Shown: piece by piece, positions 1 through 8,276 of the stretch
How the letters are laid out: every line of letters starts with the position of its first letter
Numbering within the stretch: the stretch's first letter is position 1
Assembly (NCBI GenBank): GCA_035940775.1
Contig: DASZEN010000003.1
Location: 62,001 to 126,000, forward strand
Length of the DNA stretch: 64,000 nucleotides
Direction of reading: 5' to 3'
Source of the DNA: DASQYE01 sp035940775
GTDB lineage: Bacteria > Acidobacteriota > Blastocatellia > Pyrinomonadales > Pyrinomonadaceae
Translations under genes and position numbers: made by a program
Notes under the pieces: generated by a model
What the model saw: the letters and a program-made list of their open reading frames with translations, nothing else
Told to the model about the DNA's origin: nothing
Database searches by the model: none

Positions 1-2
1 AG

Positions 3-716
3 CGGCGTGAGAGCGCCGCAAACCTTGAGCGGGAGCTGACGGATCGCATGATGAACGCCGAGAGCGTAGGGCTTCGCATCACGTACTTTCGCGCCTTCCA
101 GGCGATAGCGATGACGGACGTGGCGCGCAGCCGTCTCAAGAAAATCCTGAGCGGCGAAGCGCAGATTCCGGGCATGACCCTGCGCTCGCGCGACCGATTC
201 GACATCCTGACGGCGCTCCTGGCCCGAGGCGACATGGAAGCCCCGCAGCTTCTCGAGAAGCTCGCGCGCGAAGATCAAACGGACGACGGGCGGCGCTACG
301 CCTACGCGGCGGGCGCGGCCCGCGCCGACCAAAACGTCAAGCGACAATATTTCGATGCTTTCCTGACGGACGCGAAACTGGCCGAGAGTTGGATTGAGGC
401 GAGCATCTTCCCGTTCAATACGATTCATCAATCGGAGCTGACGCTCCCCTTTCTCGAACCGGCGCTCAAGGAGTTGCCGGGGCTCAAGCGCACGCGCAAG
501 ATATTCTTCGTCAACGGCTGGCTCTCGGCCTTCGTTGGTGGGCAGTGCAACGAGCGTGCGCCCGTCATCGTGCGGGATTTCCTTGAACGCGAGCGTGGGC
601 TAGACCGTGATCTTCGCCTGAAAGTGCTCGAAGTGGCGGACGACCTCGAACGCTGCGTGCGTATCCGTGCCAGGTACGCGCGTGAAACCGTAAACTCGCC
701 CCGACCGGCGAAGTGA
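3..716 (+). CDS. C-terminal part of an M1-family aminopeptidase-like protein (5' end outside window)
   Basis: The reading frame is open from the first bases of the window, so the first Met at 48 is probably internal and the gene begins upstream. About 237 residues are visible. They form an alpha-helical, HEAT-like protein with the style of the ERAP1-type C-terminal domain of M1 aminopeptidases: an RFDILTALLARGD segment, then a helix with LLEKLAREDQTDDG, an AAGAARADQNVKRQYFDAF segment, and a late SELTLPFLEPALKEL helix. The zinc-binding HEXXH domain would lie outside the window, so catalytic function cannot be verified. The tail after about residue 225 (NSPRPAK) is disordered. Moderately sure of the family. 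Confidence 0.55.
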   Translation, partial: RRESAANLERELTDRMMNAESVGLRITYFRAFQAIAMTDVARSRLKKILSGEAQIPGMTLRSRDRFDILTALLARGDMEAPQLLEKLAREDQTDDGRRYAYAAGAARADQNVKRQYFDAFLTDAKLAESWIEASIFPFNTIHQSELTLPFLEPALKELPGLKRTRKIFFVNGWLSAFVGGQCNERAPVIVRDFLERERGLDRDLRLKVLEVADDLERCVRIRARYARETVNSPRPAK

Positions 717-806
717 CAGACTCCGATTCGGAAAAATGATGATCGGCAAGCCGCCCGCGACCCGCTGCCGCCGCCGCTGTTCAAGCTCGCAGGGAAGCCG
801 CCGATG

Positions 807-829
807 CACACACACACTCTCTCTCTTTT
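807..829. repeat. Compound dinucleotide microsatellite (CA)n(CT)n
   Basis: A run of CA repeats passes directly into CT repeats, ending seven bases before the ATG of the cardiolipin synthase-like gene. It takes the place where a ribosome binding site would be expected, and no Shine-Dalgarno sequence is visible. Similar tracts occur elsewhere in this window (5941, 54926, 59585). Confidence 0.8.
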
Positions 830-835
830 GCGCCT

Positions 836-2116
836 ATGGATTCGACAGCCTTTCTCGTCATCGCCATCATCGCCATCCTAGTGCAGGGCTTTATGCTCTT
901 CCTGGCGCTCTTTCAGCCGGGGCTCGACTATAAGATTTCCACGCCGCCGACCGAGCCCCTGGATTCGAGCGAGTTCCTGTGCATTCTCGAAGCGATCACG
1001 GATGCGAAGATCAATCAGCGTAATCGAATAGAGGTGCTCACCAACGGCGAGGTCTACTACGAGGCCGAGTTGGAGGCGATCCGCGCCGCGCGCTCGAGCG
1101 TCAATCTTGAGGCATACATTTTCCAGAAAGGCGAAGTCACCAAAAAATTTGTCAAAGCTCTGACGGAGCGGGCGCGAGCGGGCGTCGAGGTGCGTCTTAC
1201 GCTGGACGCCATCGGGAGCTTCGCGACCTGGAACAGCTATTTCGAGGAGCTGCGACTGGCGGGCGGCCAGATCGGTTGGTATCACGGTTTCCGCTGGGAC
1301 ACGCTGGCGCGCATCAATAACCGAACGCACCGCGAGATTATAGTAGTGGACGGCGAGGTGGGATTTCTCGGCGGCGCGGGCTTTGCGGATCACTGGCTCA
1401 ACGGGGACGAAAAGAATCCGCGCTGGCGCGACACCATGTTCCGCGTCGAGGGCGAGGCCGTGTCCAGTTTACAGGCGGCGTTTGTCGAGAACTGGCTGGA
1501 ATCGTCCGGAGAAATTCTGACGGACATCAAATTTTTCCCGGCGCGCGAGGGCGTGGGCCAAACGGCGGCGCTCGTCATCGACAGCTCGCCGACCACCGGC
1601 ATGTCAACACGGGCGCGCATCCTTTATCAAACCCTGCTCGCCTCCGCGCAGAAGAGCATTCTGATTACGACCCCTTACTTTTTGCCTGATCGCAGCGCCC
1701 GCCATGAGATGGTGCGCGCCATTCGAGAGCGCGGCGTAGAGGTGAAGATCATCGTGCCCGGCAAACACAGCGATCATCTTTTGACGAGGCGTTCGAGCCG
1801 TCGTCTCTTCGGCGATCTGCTCCGGGCGGGCGCGCAGATACACGAGTACGAGGCGGCGATGATTCACGCCAAGACGATGATTATCGACGGATGCTGGTGC
1901 GTCGTCGGCTCGACCAATTTCGATAATCGCTCGTTCGGCCTGAACGACGAGGTCAATCTGGCCGCGTATGACGAAGTCCTAGCCGCGCGTCTGGCCGAGG
2001 ATTTCGCCCGCGATCTGGAGCAGAGCACCACGGTCTCCTACGAAGAGTGGAGCCACCGCTCGATCTTCGAGCGTATGCATGAATGGGTCGGCTGGCTGCT
2101 CGAAAGACAACAGTGA
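836..2116 (+). CDS. cls: Cardiolipin synthase-like phospholipase D family protein
   Basis: Predicted membrane-associated phosphatidyltransferase of 426 residues that would condense phospholipids to cardiolipin. A hydrophobic helix occupies about residues 4-27, followed by two PLD domains. The second catalytic motif is canonical, H344-A-K346-x4-D351, followed by GSTNFDNRSF. The first reads H165-R-E167-x4-D172, with Glu where the classical HKD motif has Lys; the following VDGEVGFLGGAGFADHW context is normal. The Lys-to-Glu change is plain in the DNA, and whether it is tolerated in this subfamily is not known to me. Next comes an EEP-family phosphodiesterase 78 bases downstream, a pairing also seen in the Escherichia coli ybhP-ybhO (clsB) locus. 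No ribosome binding site is obvious ahead of the ATG. Confidence 0.85.
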   Translation: MDSTAFLVIAIIAILVQGFMLFLALFQPGLDYKISTPPTEPLDSSEFLCILEAITDAKINQRNRIEVLTNGEVYYEAELEAIRAARSSVNLEAYIFQKGEVTKKFVKALTERARAGVEVRLTLDAIGSFATWNSYFEELRLAGGQIGWYHGFRWDTLARINNRTHREIIVVDGEVGFLGGAGFADHWLNGDEKNPRWRDTMFRVEGEAVSSLQAAFVENWLESSGEILTDIKFFPAREGVGQTAALVIDSSPTTGMSTRARILYQTLLASAQKSILITTPYFLPDRSARHEMVRAIRERGVEVKIIVPGKHSDHLLTRRSSRRLFGDLLRAGAQIHEYEAAMIHAKTMIIDGCWCVVGSTNFDNRSFGLNDEVNLAAYDEVLAARLAEDFARDLEQSTTVSYEEWSHRSIFERMHEWVGWLLERQQ

Positions 2117-2194
2117 GAAGGGCGCTCGGCCGGACATCAGTCAAAGCCTTCCGTCACTATCCGACAGCGAGCCAGCCGCTCGTCGTCTTCTTTT

Positions 2195-2932
2195 ATGATC
2201 GGGTATTCCTTTCGCATCGTCACCTACAATGTCCACAAGTGTCGTGGGCTCGACCGTCGCGTGCGGCCCGCGCGCATTGCGGCTGTGCTGCGAGAGACCG
2301 AGGCGGATCTGATCGCGCTTCAGGAGGTTTTGAGTATTGAGGGCTCCGTGCCGGAGCGCGATCAGGCGCGTTTCCTCGCCGAAGAGCTGGGAATGTATTT
2401 CTGCGTGGGCGAGAACCGCCGCCTCGACGGCGGGGCTTACGGCAATGTCACTTTGAGCCGGTGGCCTCTGGATAACGTACAGAACTACGACATCACGTGG
2501 CGCGGGCGCGAGCCGCGCGGCTGCCTGCGCGCCGACGCAACGCCGGGCCCATCGGCGCTGATCCACGTCTTCAACATCCATCTCGGCACGGCCTTTTTCG
2601 AGCGTCGTCATCAAGCGCGCCAGTTGGTCGCAAGCCCCATCCTGGCCAACCCTTCGCTTGGCGGCGCGCGTCTGGTGCTCGGCGACTTTAACGAGTGGAC
2701 GCACGGCCTCGCCTCGCAACTGCTCGGCGCGCATCTGGAGAGCGCAGACCTTCGTCATCACCTGCGCCGCGCCAGAACCTATCCCGGCCCGCTGCCTTTT
2801 CTACACCTGGATCACATCTATTATGACAGGGCTCTGGAACTGCAACGGCTCACGCTGCACAGAAGCCGTACCGCTCTCATCGCCTCCGATCATCTCCCGC
2901 TCGTGGCGGATTTCCGTCTGCGAGCGCTTTGA
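2195..2932 (+). CDS. Endonuclease/exonuclease/phosphatase (EEP) family protein
   Basis: A 245-residue single-domain member of the DNase I-like metal-dependent phosphodiesterase fold. Landmarks appear in the expected order: TYNVHKCRGLD near the N-terminus, LIALQEV carrying the metal-binding Glu, NIHLGTAFFERRHQARQL in the middle, GDFNEW with the Asp/Asn pair, and the terminal SDHLPLVADFRL with the catalytic Asp-His. No signal peptide is seen. It probably shares a transcript with the upstream cardiolipin synthase-like gene. By analogy to YbhP it may act on a phospholipid or related phosphodiester, but the substrate cannot be read from the sequence. Confidence 0.85.
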   Translation: MIGYSFRIVTYNVHKCRGLDRRVRPARIAAVLRETEADLIALQEVLSIEGSVPERDQARFLAEELGMYFCVGENRRLDGGAYGNVTLSRWPLDNVQNYDITWRGREPRGCLRADATPGPSALIHVFNIHLGTAFFERRHQARQLVASPILANPSLGGARLVLGDFNEWTHGLASQLLGAHLESADLRHHLRRARTYPGPLPFLHLDHIYYDRALELQRLTLHRSRTALIASDHLPLVADFRLRAL

Positions 2933-2959
2933 AACGACCTGAGACAGAGAGGAGTAGTT

Positions 2960-3190
2960 TCAAGCTTTGCTGCGAGTTTTAACGGGGCGGGACGAGGCCG
3001 ACATTGGCCCGGCGGCCTCCTGAACGGGCGGGAGGTGAAGCGCCGCCCTGTTTGTAACGACCGCCGTGCCGTGTACTTTCTGAGCGGCGAGCCTGTGCAG
3101 CAATTCCACTGCCTCGTCGTGCCTGAGGCTTGACGCTTCGCAGCCGCGCTCGCTGATTACGGCCCACCGTCGTTCGCCGAGTTCACCCAT
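2960..3190 (-). CDS. Small protein of unknown function
   Basis: A 76-residue reading frame, chosen to start at the ATG at 3190 because AGAAGG lies about six bases upstream. The first half (GERRWAVISERGCEAS, then a helix LRHDEAVELLHRLAAQK, then a strand GTAVVTN) looks like a compact beta-alpha-beta unit; the last 25 residues are Pro/Ser/Arg-rich and probably disordered. I do not recognise the family. It is convergent with the EEP gene (28 bases apart) and lies downstream of egtB on the same strand, with a 210-base gap that holds nothing recognisable. Confidence 0.45.
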   Translation of the reverse strand: MGELGERRWAVISERGCEASSLRHDEAVELLHRLAAQKVHGTAVVTNRAALHLPPVQEAAGPMSASSRPVKTRSKA

Positions 3191-3400
3191 CGACCCTTCT
3201 TTCCCGCAGGTAAATGGAAGTTTTTCGGGAAAGTGTAATTGATAGCCGTCTCGAAAGCCAAACACGAAGGACGGGCAATCGACTGACTCGTAAGATGAGA
3301 CCGGCATGGGCTGCGCCGTCGGCGGCGTCATCGTTACCGTCTTCTTCTTCGCCGTTACCCGGTGATGAAGTTTTGCGCGGCGGTCGTGCTCTTTCAGGTC

Positions 3401-4723
3401 TCAAGCATGGCTCGCGCAGCGAAGCCCTGCGAAGGCTATGCGGAAGTGGCGGCGGAAGAAGTTGCGAAAGGAGGTGCGAAGCACAGAAGAGCGCGTGGCC
3501 CACGACCCGCCTTTCAGCACGCGGTGGTCGCCGTCAAACCAGACTGCTGAATATTCCGGGTAAGGAAACGGCTCGAATCCCGGAAACGGCTCGAAGGCGT
3601 CGGCAGTCCACTCCCAGACATTTCCGGTCATGTCCAGGCACGCGGAAGCGCTCGCTCCTTCCGGGAAGCTTCCAACGCTCGTCGTGCCCCAGAAGTAATT
3701 ATTCGAGTTGCAGAGCGCGGGCGAAGGCTCTGTCTCTCCCCAACTGAAACGGCGTTTCGGCGCGCGGGCGCTTCCCTGCCACGAAGCGGCCTTCTCCCAC
3801 TCCGCCTCTGTCGGCAGCCGCTTACCCGTGAAGCGCGCGTAGGCTTCGGCCTCGTACCAACTGATGCCCGTGACCGGATGCGCGGGCGCAAGCACGCCCT
3901 CGTCGAACATCTCGCGCGCACGCCAGCGGCCCGCGCCCTCCTGAGACCAGTAGAGAGGCATCGTCCAGTTCTCGCGCTCGCGCCACTCCCAGCCCTCGTC
4001 ACTCCACCACTCTCGCCTCCGGTAGCCGCCCTCTTCCACGAAATGCGCGTACTCCGAATTGGTTGTCAAAAGCCTGTCGATCTTAAATGACGGAAGTTCC
4101 AGGACGTGCGGCGGCAGCTCGTTATCGTAAGCGAAAGAGTTCCAGACCGCTCCCATCCGGAACGCGCCTTCGGGAATCGTAATCATTGCGGGCGAAGGAT
4201 TCAGAGCCGGAGGCTCGGCCACTGCTCCCTGTTCGCGCGCACCGTCGCGTGAGGGGCGAGTCTTCGTCGCGGGCGCGAGCAGGTGCAGCAGGTAGGCGAG
4301 CGTTTCCTGATGCTGGTATTCATGCTCAAGAACCAGGTGGAAAACGTATGCGTCGCGCAGCAGCGGGTCGGCGTCATCAAACGTCGCGCGGTCGAGAACG
4401 CGAAAGACCTCGTCTCTGACGCGCGCCAGATAAGATTCCATCTCGCGGCGCGAGGGCAGGTTCGTGGATTCTTCGCGCGGCGTTTTGATCGGGTCGAAGA
4501 TTCGCTCGTAGCGCTCATCCGGCGAAGGTTGGCCCGCGACCTTTTGCAATAGCCAGTAGGACTCGAAGACGCCTATGTGGCCCAGGTGCCAGATGACGGG
4601 TCGAAACCCGAAGCCGGGACTCTGGCGCAAATCTTCTTCGCGCGCCATCTCAAACAGGCCGCGCGTCTCGGCTCGCGCCGCCACCATCAATTCCCTGATC
4701 TCTTCGGCTCGCTGGTCGGACAA
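3401..4723 (-). CDS. egtB: Ergothioneine biosynthesis sulfoxide synthase EgtB
   Basis: A 440-residue non-haem iron enzyme that joins trimethylhistidine (hercynine) to a thiol donor using O2. The N-terminal DinB-like domain supplies the iron ligands: H49 in WHLGHI, and H134 and H138 in HEYQHQE. The FGE-sulfatase domain (about 176-440) contains MGAVWNSFAYDNELPPH, GISWYEAEAYARFTGKRLP, TGNVWEWTADAF and the closing GGSWATRSSVLRTSFRNFFRRH. The start is TTG, supported by a strong GAGGAGG about seven bases upstream. Where mycobacterial gamma-glutamylcysteine-using EgtB has, as I recall, RNWD near the C-terminus, this protein has RNFF, which would fit the cysteine-using type described from Chloracidobacterium; this is inference. 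It is divergent from egtD. Confidence 0.92.
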   Translation of the reverse strand: MSDQRAEEIRELMVAARAETRGLFEMAREEDLRQSPGFGFRPVIWHLGHIGVFESYWLLQKVAGQPSPDERYERIFDPIKTPREESTNLPSRREMESYLARVRDEVFRVLDRATFDDADPLLRDAYVFHLVLEHEYQHQETLAYLLHLLAPATKTRPSRDGAREQGAVAEPPALNPSPAMITIPEGAFRMGAVWNSFAYDNELPPHVLELPSFKIDRLLTTNSEYAHFVEEGGYRRREWWSDEGWEWRERENWTMPLYWSQEGAGRWRAREMFDEGVLAPAHPVTGISWYEAEAYARFTGKRLPTEAEWEKAASWQGSARAPKRRFSWGETEPSPALCNSNNYFWGTTSVGSFPEGASASACLDMTGNVWEWTADAFEPFPGFEPFPYPEYSAVWFDGDHRVLKGGSWATRSSVLRTSFRNFFRRHFRIAFAGLRCASHA

Positions 4724-4788
4724 ATCCGCCTCCTCAATAGAGTATGCATCCGGCGCCTTTTTAAGGTAATGGAAACACGAGCGCCCGG

Positions 4789-4816
4789 TTGATTATCAAC
4801 TGCAATAAGTTATCAT
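4789..4816 (+). promoter_or_regulatory. Candidate promoter for egtD operon
   Basis: TTGATT (4789-4794) and TATCAT (4811-4816) are separated by 16 bases, giving four and five matches to the sigma-70 consensus. The site lies in the 170-base divergent gap between egtB and egtD and points toward egtD, leaving a leader of about 70 bases. Predicted from sequence only. Confidence 0.45.
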
Positions 4817-4893
4817 AGCAGAGGTCTGTAACAAGCAGGGGCGATGCAAAATTTCGCCTGGCCTTCGAGAGACGGGCAGGCCAGAGGACTCGA

Positions 4894-5934
4894 ATGACGC
4901 ACAGGGCTCCTGACACCAGTTCGGACGGCAGGCTGATCGTACACAATCTAGTCGGCGCGCAAGACTTGCGGGCCACCTTCGCCGCCGATGTGCGCGCCGG
5001 GCTCTCCGCACGGCCCCTCAGGCTCTTCCCCAAATATTTTTACGACGACCTCGGCTCGAAGCTCTTTGAAGCCATTTGCCTGCTGCCGGAGTATTACCTG
5101 ACGCGCGCCGAAAATGAAATCTTCTCGCTCTACGCCGAAGAGATCGTCGCGGCCACTTCGGGCGAGCCCGGGACGCTTCTGGAGATGGGCAGCGGCAGCG
5201 CCTCCAAGACTCGTCGGCTGGTCGAAGCTCTTTTGAAGCGGCAACGCGAGCTGCTCTATATCCCCGTCGATATTTCTTTGGCGGCGCTTGAGACAAGCTC
5301 GCGCGCCCTCCTGCAAGCTTACGCGGAATTGCGTATCGAGGCTTATGCGAGCGATTACTACGACGGGCTTGCGGCGCTCGGCACGCCGAAGCAGCGGCAG
5401 CAGCAGCAGGAAGGGCACACGCTGGCGCTCTTTCTGGGATCAAACATAGGCAACTTCGACCACGAAGAAGCGCGAAGATTCCTGCGCGCCCTGCGCGGCG
5501 TGCTCGGCGCGGGCGATGCGCTCCTGCTCGGCGCCGACTTGCGTAAAGAGCCTTCGGTGCTCGAAGCCGCTTATGACGACGCGCTCGGTCTGACCGCCGC
5601 CTTCAATCTCAATCTTCTATCGCGCATCAACCGCGAGCTGGGCGCGGATTTCAACCTGCGCGCCTTCAGGCATCGCGCCCTCTACAACGAAGAGATCGGT
5701 CGCGTAGAGCTTTACCTGGAAAGCACGCGCGCGCAAACGGTTCGCTTAAACGGGCTGGAGATGGAGGTCGAATTTGCCGGGGGCGAGCGTATTCATACTG
5801 AGAACTCTTACAAGTACGACCTCGAAGGGCTTTCGCAACTGGCGGCCGCGACCGGGTTCGAGCGAGCGCGTACGTGGTTGGACGACGGCGAGCGCTTCAG
5901 CAGCAACCTTTTTATGGCCGTCGCAGAGACGTAA
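4894..5934 (+). CDS. egtD: L-histidine N(alpha)-methyltransferase EgtD
   Basis: A 346-residue SAM-dependent enzyme that trimethylates histidine to hercynine, the first step of ergothioneine synthesis. Features: KYFYDDLGSKLFEAI and LPEYYLTRAE near the N-terminus, the SAM site LLEMGSGSASKTR, ALFLGSNIGNF carrying the Asn expected to bind substrate, and HTENSYKYDLEGL with the Glu-x-Ser pair that grips the imidazole in characterised EgtD. The length is typical (about 320-350). A CAG triplet run (5398-5409) encodes a small Gln cluster (KQRQQQQEG) just before the GSNIGN strand, probably a surface-loop expansion. AGAGG lies about eight bases before the ATG. First gene of a plus-strand run with the ligase and ABC importer. 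Confidence 0.95.
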   Translation: MTHRAPDTSSDGRLIVHNLVGAQDLRATFAADVRAGLSARPLRLFPKYFYDDLGSKLFEAICLLPEYYLTRAENEIFSLYAEEIVAATSGEPGTLLEMGSGSASKTRRLVEALLKRQRELLYIPVDISLAALETSSRALLQAYAELRIEAYASDYYDGLAALGTPKQRQQQQEGHTLALFLGSNIGNFDHEEARRFLRALRGVLGAGDALLLGADLRKEPSVLEAAYDDALGLTAAFNLNLLSRINRELGADFNLRAFRHRALYNEEIGRVELYLESTRAQTVRLNGLEMEVEFAGGERIHTENSYKYDLEGLSQLAAATGFERARTWLDDGERFSSNLFMAVAET

Positions 5935-5940
5935 TGTCCG

Positions 5941-5961
5941 ACACACACACAGAGAGAGAGA
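5941..5961. repeat. Compound dinucleotide microsatellite (AC)n(AG)n
   Basis: Five AC units followed directly by five AG units, immediately after the egtD stop and within the 70-base gap before the glutamate-cysteine ligase gene. It resembles the CA/CT tract at 807 but in a different strand combination. Confidence 0.8.
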
Positions 5962-6004
5962 TGGGGCCGTCATCGCATAAATATTCGCGGCGCATTTAAC
6001 GTAT

Positions 6005-7435
6005 ATGAGCGCAGACAAGGCTATAAACGCGCGCTTTGAGCCGGGGGACGGCTCAAACGAGCAGGCGGCAGAGCAACCTTCTTCGGGTCGCGCCGTCTTT
6101 CCGCTTCTGACCGATACGGTCTCGAAATCTTCCGCTTCGCTCTTTGAGGAGAATCTGCGGCGCGGCGCAAAACCCGTCTCCGAATGGATGTGCGGCGTCG
6201 AGTTCGAGCTATTCGGCTACGACACCCGCCGCCACTGCGAGCGCATCAGTGCCCTGCAAGTGCAGAGAGTGCTCGCGGGCTTCGCCCCCTCGTCCAACGA
6301 TCTGTTTTATGAGGGCCGCACGCTGATCGAGGTCAACGCGGGACAGATGAATCGGCTGACGGTAGAGCCGGGCGGGCAGGTCGAGTTCTCTGGCGCGCCG
6401 CAGCGCAGTCTCTCGGATGTCGAACGCGAATTGAGGCGTTACCTGGCGCGCCTCCACGAGATTGCAGAGGGCGATTGCCTGGCCTTCCTGGCCGTCGGTT
6501 TCGATCCACTGTGCACCATTGAGGAACAGCAATGGTTTCCCAAGCTGCGTTATGACGTGATGCGCCCTTACCTGGCGGGGCGAGGCGCGCGCGCCTGGGA
6601 CATGATGGCGCGCACCTGCGCCGCGCAAACCAACCTGGACTATGGCCCGGGCCTCGACCTCGCCAAAAAATTCCTGCTCGGCAATCGTCTCGCGCCCGTC
6701 GTGACGGCCATCTTCGCCAACTCGCCCTTCGAGAACGGCCTGCCTTCGGGTTACAAATCGACGCGCGCTGCCGCCTGGCTTGCGACCGACGATGACCGCA
6801 CGGGCATCTCTCCGCCCGCGCTCGGCGAATCGTTCTCGCCCGCAGACTTCGTCGCCTATGCGCTCGAAGTGCCGATGATCTTCGCACAGCGCGACGGACG
6901 CTATCTGGATGGGCCCACCGGGATGAAGTTTGGCGACTTTCTAGAGCACGGCTGCGGCGGGGTTTCGCCTGTCTTCGGCGACTGGGCCGATCACCTGACG
7001 ACGCTCTTTACGGACGCACGCCTCAAACAGCACATAGAGCTTCGCAGCGCAGACTGTGGCGGTCTCTCTTACACGCTCGCGCTCCAGGCTTTATGGAAGG
7101 GGCTGATGTATGACGCGGGCGCACTGGACGAAGCGCTCAGGCTCGCGCCGAAGCTTGATCGTGCCGATTCTGTCGAGCTGCGGCGCGCGGTTGCGCGCGA
7201 CGGATTAGCGGCGCGGCACGCGGGCGTTCGTGTCTCTGCGCTCGCAGGGGAAGCGATCCGGCTGGCCGTCGAAGGTCTCGGTCGCATCGCTCCCGAAGAG
7301 GTGCATTACCTGGACGTGCTGCGTGAGCGAGTCCTGGAAGACGAAGTCTGCCCGGCCGATATTCTGCTGCGTAACTACGAAGGCTCCTGGCACGGCTCGA
7401 TGGGTCGCGTCATCGAATACCTGCGCATCGCCTGA
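6005..7435 (+). CDS. Glutamate-cysteine ligase family protein (GCS2, EgtA-like)
   Basis: A 476-residue ATP-dependent ligase that would join glutamate and cysteine to gamma-glutamylcysteine. GCS2 features seen: GVEFELFGYDTRRH with the metal-binding Glu near residue 65, YEGRTLIEVNAGQMN, LTVEPGGQVEFSGAPQRSL, DPLCTIEEQQWFPKLRY and LRSADCGGLSYTLALQALW. Length and layout match the actinobacterial EgtA and plant-type ligases rather than E. coli GshA. Position between egtD and an importer argues for a role in ergothioneine synthesis (gamma-glutamylcysteine as donor for EgtB), but a general thiol role, for example glutathione synthesis, is equally possible; no glutathione synthetase gene is in view. 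No clear Shine-Dalgarno precedes the ATG. Confidence 0.88.
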   Translation: MSADKAINARFEPGDGSNEQAAEQPSSGRAVFPLLTDTVSKSSASLFEENLRRGAKPVSEWMCGVEFELFGYDTRRHCERISALQVQRVLAGFAPSSNDLFYEGRTLIEVNAGQMNRLTVEPGGQVEFSGAPQRSLSDVERELRRYLARLHEIAEGDCLAFLAVGFDPLCTIEEQQWFPKLRYDVMRPYLAGRGARAWDMMARTCAAQTNLDYGPGLDLAKKFLLGNRLAPVVTAIFANSPFENGLPSGYKSTRAAAWLATDDDRTGISPPALGESFSPADFVAYALEVPMIFAQRDGRYLDGPTGMKFGDFLEHGCGGVSPVFGDWADHLTTLFTDARLKQHIELRSADCGGLSYTLALQALWKGLMYDAGALDEALRLAPKLDRADSVELRRAVARDGLAARHAGVRVSALAGEAIRLAVEGLGRIAPEEVHYLDVLRERVLEDEVCPADILLRNYEGSWHGSMGRVIEYLRIA

Positions 7436-7460
7436 CCCTTTTTTAGTCCCGGTCGAAGAT

Positions 7461-8276
7461 ATGTCCTTAGAAATGTCCCTGCCCCGCAAAGACGACGCCC
7501 CGGCGCTCGTAGAGTTTCGCAACGTAAGTTACAGCGTGCCGGGTGTGGCAAAGCCGATCATCTCTGAGCTTAACCTGACGGTGAGGCGCGGCGAGACGCT
7601 CGTGCTGCTGGGCGAATCCGGGTGCGGAAAAACGACCACTCTCAAGCTCGTCAATCGTCTCCTGCTGCCGAGCGCAGGCGCTGTCGTCGTAGAGGGGCGC
7701 GACACTACAGAGTGGGACGAGATCAGCCTGCGTCGCCGAACCGGCTACGTGATTCAGGAGGGAGGACTCTTTCCACACTTTACGGTCGAGCGCAACGTCG
7801 CGCTTGTGCCCTCTCTGGAAAAGTGGGAAGAGAGTAGAGTGCGCGAGCGTGTGGGCGAGATGCTCGCGCTCGTCGGTCTTGAGCCGGAGGCGTTTGCGGG
7901 GCGTTATCCGCGCGAGCTGTCGGGCGGCCAGCGCCAGCGCGTCGGCGTCGCACGCGCTTTGGCCGCCGAGCCGCCTCTGCTGCTTCTGGACGAGCCCTTC
8001 GGCGCGCTCGACCCGCTCACGCGCTCAAGCCTCCAGAGAGAGTTCGCCGAGCTGAGCCGTCGCCTCAATAAGACCGTCATCTTCGTGACGCATGACGTGC
8101 GCGAGGCGTTGCTGCTCGGTTCGCGCATCGGCCTCATGCACGCCGGGAGAATGGTTCTGATCGAGACGCCCGAAGGATTTCTCGAATCCGAAGAGAAACA
8201 CGCGCGCGCCTATCTGGAAACGCTGCGGGTCGGCGACCAGGTGACGCTCGACGCTCGCGCGCGGAGGGACGTATGA
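7461..8276 (+). CDS. ABC transporter ATP-binding protein, OpuCA/EgtV type
   Basis: A 271-residue ATPase for a type I importer. Walker A GESGCGKTTTLKLV, Q-loop YVIQEGGLFPH, signature LSGGQRQRVGVARAL, Walker B LLLLDEPFGALD and switch VTHDVREALLL are all present. There are no C-terminal CBS domains, unlike osmosensing OpuCA/ProV. I chose the ATG at 7461; the frame is open further upstream into the ligase gene but in its alternate frame, so that extension is a shadow. The stop overlaps the start of the permease gene (ATGA at 8273-8276), indicating translational coupling. Because it follows egtD and the EgtA-like gene, it is a good candidate for an EgtV ATPase; quaternary amine (betaine/choline/carnitine) uptake is the alternative. 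Confidence 0.88.
   Translation: MSLEMSLPRKDDAPALVEFRNVSYSVPGVAKPIISELNLTVRRGETLVLLGESGCGKTTTLKLVNRLLLPSAGAVVVEGRDTTEWDEISLRRRTGYVIQEGGLFPHFTVERNVALVPSLEKWEESRVRERVGEMLALVGLEPEAFAGRYPRELSGGQRQRVGVARALAAEPPLLLLDEPFGALDPLTRSSLQREFAELSRRLNKTVIFVTHDVREALLLGSRIGLMHAGRMVLIETPEGFLESEEKHARAYLETLRVGDQVTLDARARRDV

Noticed and set aside
3214..3747. Plus-strand Arg/Ser-rich open frame near the egtB 3' end
   Set aside because: Overlaps egtB antisense and has no plausible fold; the egtB frame is well supported.
3401..4723. egtB as a selenoneine synthase (SenA)
   Set aside because: No SenB-like glycosyltransferase or selD gene is nearby, and egtD is divergent to it.
7230..7460. Extended start of the ABC ATPase at 7230
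   Set aside because: The additional residues are out-of-frame translation of the ligase gene and have no fold; the ATG at 7461 suits the family.
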